From Rhodocyclaceae bacterium (lineage in GTDB: Bacteria > Pseudomonadota > Gammaproteobacteria > Burkholderiales > Rhodocyclaceae), in the NCBI GenBank assembly GCA_020445785.1, contig JAGRFZ010000069.1, forward strand, positions 1-64,000: a stretch of 64,000 nucleotides of DNA, in the 5' to 3' direction. The notes under the pieces were generated by a model. It had not been told where the DNA came from. It worked only from the letters and a program-made list of their open reading frames with translations, and ran no database searches. How positions within the stretch are numbered: position 1 is the stretch's first letter; each line of letters starts with the position of its first letter. The translations under genes were made by a program, and so were the position numbers. Positions 62,335 through 64,000 of the stretch are shown here, piece by piece.

Positions 62335-62815
62335 ACATCGACGCATGCGCAGGCTGCTGTTGTGCGGCCTCGCCTGCCTGCTCCCGGCGGCCGTGATCGC
62401 GGCCGCACCGGACTGGGCCCAACTCGGTCCCGAGCAGCAGCGCATCCTCGCGCCCCTGCGCGAGCAATGGGACCGGTTGCCGGCGGAACGCCGACACCGG
62501 CTGCTGAAGGGCGCCCTGCGCTGGCAGGAGATGAACCCGGAGCAGCGTGCCCGCGCGCGCGCGCGGCTCGGAAAATGGCAGGCCATGTCGCCCGAACAGC
62601 GCGCCCGCACGCGGCGCAACCTGGAGCGCTACCGCAACCTTCCGCCGGAAGAGAAGCGGCGCTTCCGCCAGGTACTCAAGCGCCTGCGTGCGCTGCCGGC
62701 ACAGCGCCGCGCGGAGTTGCGACAGCGTTGGCGGGAGATGGACGATGCCCAGCGCGAGCAAGTGATGGAGCGCGCACTGAGGCGCCAGCAGGAGCGGGCA
62801 CGGCGGCGCAACTAA
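62327..62815 (+). CDS. DUF3106 exported protein
   Basis: A 162-residue protein. An export signal (LLLCGLACLLPAAVIAAAP) is followed by repeats of WxxLxPEQQ/MNPEQRARARARL/MSPEQRARTRRNLERYRNLPPEEK, the DUF3106 pattern. The Arg/Gln/Glu-rich helices resemble periplasmic Spy/CpxP-like proteins, but chaperone activity has not been shown for this family. It closes the sigma operon. Confidence 0.85.
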   Translation: MTEHRRMRRLLLCGLACLLPAAVIAAAPDWAQLGPEQQRILAPLREQWDRLPAERRHRLLKGALRWQEMNPEQRARARARLGKWQAMSPEQRARTRRNLERYRNLPPEEKRRFRQVLKRLRALPAQRRAELRQRWREMDDAQREQVMERALRRQQERARRRN

Positions 62816-62941
62816 GCGGCAGCCGGACTGGGCAGTCGAACGCATGCGCCCGGCGATCGTCGACGAGGCCTGCGACCGCGCTTCAGCAAGCAATGGAACG
62901 GCCGTAGACGATCGGGTCTGCCCTTGATCCGGAATCCTTCC

Positions 62942-64000
62942 ATGCTGTTCCGCATGCTGATCTGCGTTGCGCTCGCGCTGCCGGCCATGGCAAAGGCCGC
63001 GGGCGATCAGACGGCCGGACTACGGCCGACCGTATTCGGCACCTTCGGCCTCACCTGGCACGCCAGTGACCACCTCTCCTACCGTCGTTCGCTGGATCAG
63101 GCCCGGGGAACGCGGGGCGGCCGTCTCGACACCAGGACCGACAGCGTGCTCGGCGTCCAGCTCAACGCCCGCGTCAATGACGATTTCGACGGCGTCGTGC
63201 AGGCCGTCAGCCGACAGAACGCCACCGGAAGCTGGCAGCCACGCCTGACCTGGGCGTTCGCCCGCTTCGAGCCCGTAGAAGGCTTTCAGCTACGGCTCGG
63301 CCGGCTCGGCCTCGACACCATGCTGGGCTTCGATTCGCGCCTGATCGGCTACGCCTACCCGGCGGTGCGGCCCTCCCCCGAAGGTCTGGCGATGATCCCG
63401 GTGGACTATCTCGACGGCGCCGACCTTACCTTGCGGCACCTCGTCGGCAAAGGGCTGCTGCAATTGAAGCTGTTCTCCGGCGACAGCGACCCGGACGTCG
63501 TGCTCGGCGGCACCCGGGCCGAACTGGCGGACCAGCGCATCAACGGTCTGCACGTCGGCTATCAGGGCGAGCACATCCACCTGCGGCTCTCCCATGGCTA
63601 TTCCCGCAGCCGCGACAGTGCCGGCATCGCACCCGTGCTCGATGCATTGCGCAACATTCCCCTGCCCCAGACGCGCGCGGCGGCCGATGCCTACGACATG
63701 CGCAGCGCCCGCAGCGGTTTCACGATCTTCGATCTGAGCGTCGACGACGGCCCGCTGCTGTTCATGACCAGCCTGTTCCGCTTTCGCCAGCCGCAGGACA
63801 AACAGATCATCGCATCGCAGCGGGGGTCCCGGTCGCTGCTGCTCTATCGCTTCGGGCGGTGGTCGCCCTATGTCGGCTACGCCCGCATGCGTACCGATCG
63901 CAATGACGGCGCGACTGGGCTGGAGGGCATTCCCGGCCTCGAACCGCTACAGGCGGCCCTGCTCGAGGCGCGTCGCCGCGGCCTGTTCGACCAGCGCAGC
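62942..64000 (+). CDS. Putative outer-membrane barrel protein, partial
   Basis: The frame starts at ATG 62942 and is still open at the window end (353 codons). A signal peptide (MLFRMLICVALALPAMAKAA) precedes beta-strand-rich sequence with porin-like patterns: LGVQLNARVNDDFDGVVQAVSRQN, FARFEPVEGFQLRLGRLGLDTMLGFDSRLIGYAYP and LLLYRFGRWSPYVGYARMRTDRN. The size and style fit a phosphate-selective or general porin-like protein. The C-terminus is not available. Confidence 0.7.
   Translation, partial: MLFRMLICVALALPAMAKAAGDQTAGLRPTVFGTFGLTWHASDHLSYRRSLDQARGTRGGRLDTRTDSVLGVQLNARVNDDFDGVVQAVSRQNATGSWQPRLTWAFARFEPVEGFQLRLGRLGLDTMLGFDSRLIGYAYPAVRPSPEGLAMIPVDYLDGADLTLRHLVGKGLLQLKLFSGDSDPDVVLGGTRAELADQRINGLHVGYQGEHIHLRLSHGYSRSRDSAGIAPVLDALRNIPLPQTRAAADAYDMRSARSGFTIFDLSVDDGPLLFMTSLFRFRQPQDKQIIASQRGSRSLLLYRFGRWSPYVGYARMRTDRNDGATGLEGIPGLEPLQAALLEARRRGLFDQRS

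Noticed and set aside
1..64000. CRISPR array, tRNA or rRNA genes
   Set aside because: No regularly spaced direct repeats and no tRNA or rRNA-like sequence was recognised by eye.

Overview
The window is GC-rich and nearly all coding. Gene content and order point to a betaproteobacterium, probably Rhodocyclales-like, at moderate confidence. The markers are hemL-thiE-thiD next to rubredoxin-pilGHIJ-chpA, yqgE-ruvX-pyrR-pyrB-pyrC', an RNase II/TonB/mtgA run, a PEP-CTERM protein, and an ECF sigma factor followed by DUF3619- and DUF3106-type genes. No rRNA, tRNA or CRISPR was seen.

Layout. 1-271: start of a response regulator (minus). 796-14648: ten tightly packed plus-strand genes for making, modifying and exporting an exopolysaccharide: four glycosyltransferases, a heparinase II/III-type protein, two phosphotransferases, an MsbA-type ABC exporter, a deacetylase and an AlgE-like outer-membrane barrel. 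14818-16179: a histidine kinase converging on that operon. 16253-20018: a three-gene minus operon (P-loop/DUF1611-like protein, ABC exporter, secreted alpha/beta hydrolase). 20365-23679: ArsS-like radical SAM protein, sodium:solute symporter and divergent metallophosphoesterase. 23741-33565: housekeeping and signalling genes (bacteriohemerythrin, HD-GYP, uppP, esterase, methyltransferase, rarD, RNase II-like, TonB-like, mtgA). 33800-36315: mgtE and a PEP-CTERM protein. 36421-39861: TetR regulator, hemL, thiE and a degenerate thiD. 39955-49497: rubredoxin and the twitching chemosensory operon. 49498-52711: an AT-richer accessory segment with an integron remnant and an IS1182-type element. 52713-55876: small lipoprotein, trans-sulfuration enzyme, photolyase. 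56005-62815: yqgE-ruvX-pyrimidine operon, a c-type cytochrome, a repeat protein and an ECF sigma operon. 62942-64000: start of an outer-membrane protein.

Two results stand out. First, three loci carry sigma-54 (-24/-12) promoters with exact GG-N10-GC spacing: the exopolysaccharide operon (692-707), the DUF1611/ABC/hydrolase operon (20088-20103, minus) and the PEP-CTERM gene (35324-35339). A 24-bp element is shared at 21 of 24 positions upstream of the first two, and a weaker copy lies upstream of the third. This looks like one enhancer-controlled regulon joining polysaccharide export, a PEP-CTERM surface protein and an uncharacterised ABC/hydrolase module. An NtrC-type response regulator and a histidine kinase flank the polysaccharide operon and are candidate controllers.

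Second, between chpA and the IS element lies a gene cassette encoding a low-GC lipoprotein. It has a well-formed attC at its 3' end and, at its 5' end, an attI-like site resembling class 1 attI. No integrase gene is visible where it should be; a small unassigned ORF and the IS element occupy that side. This reads as an integron that lost its integrase.
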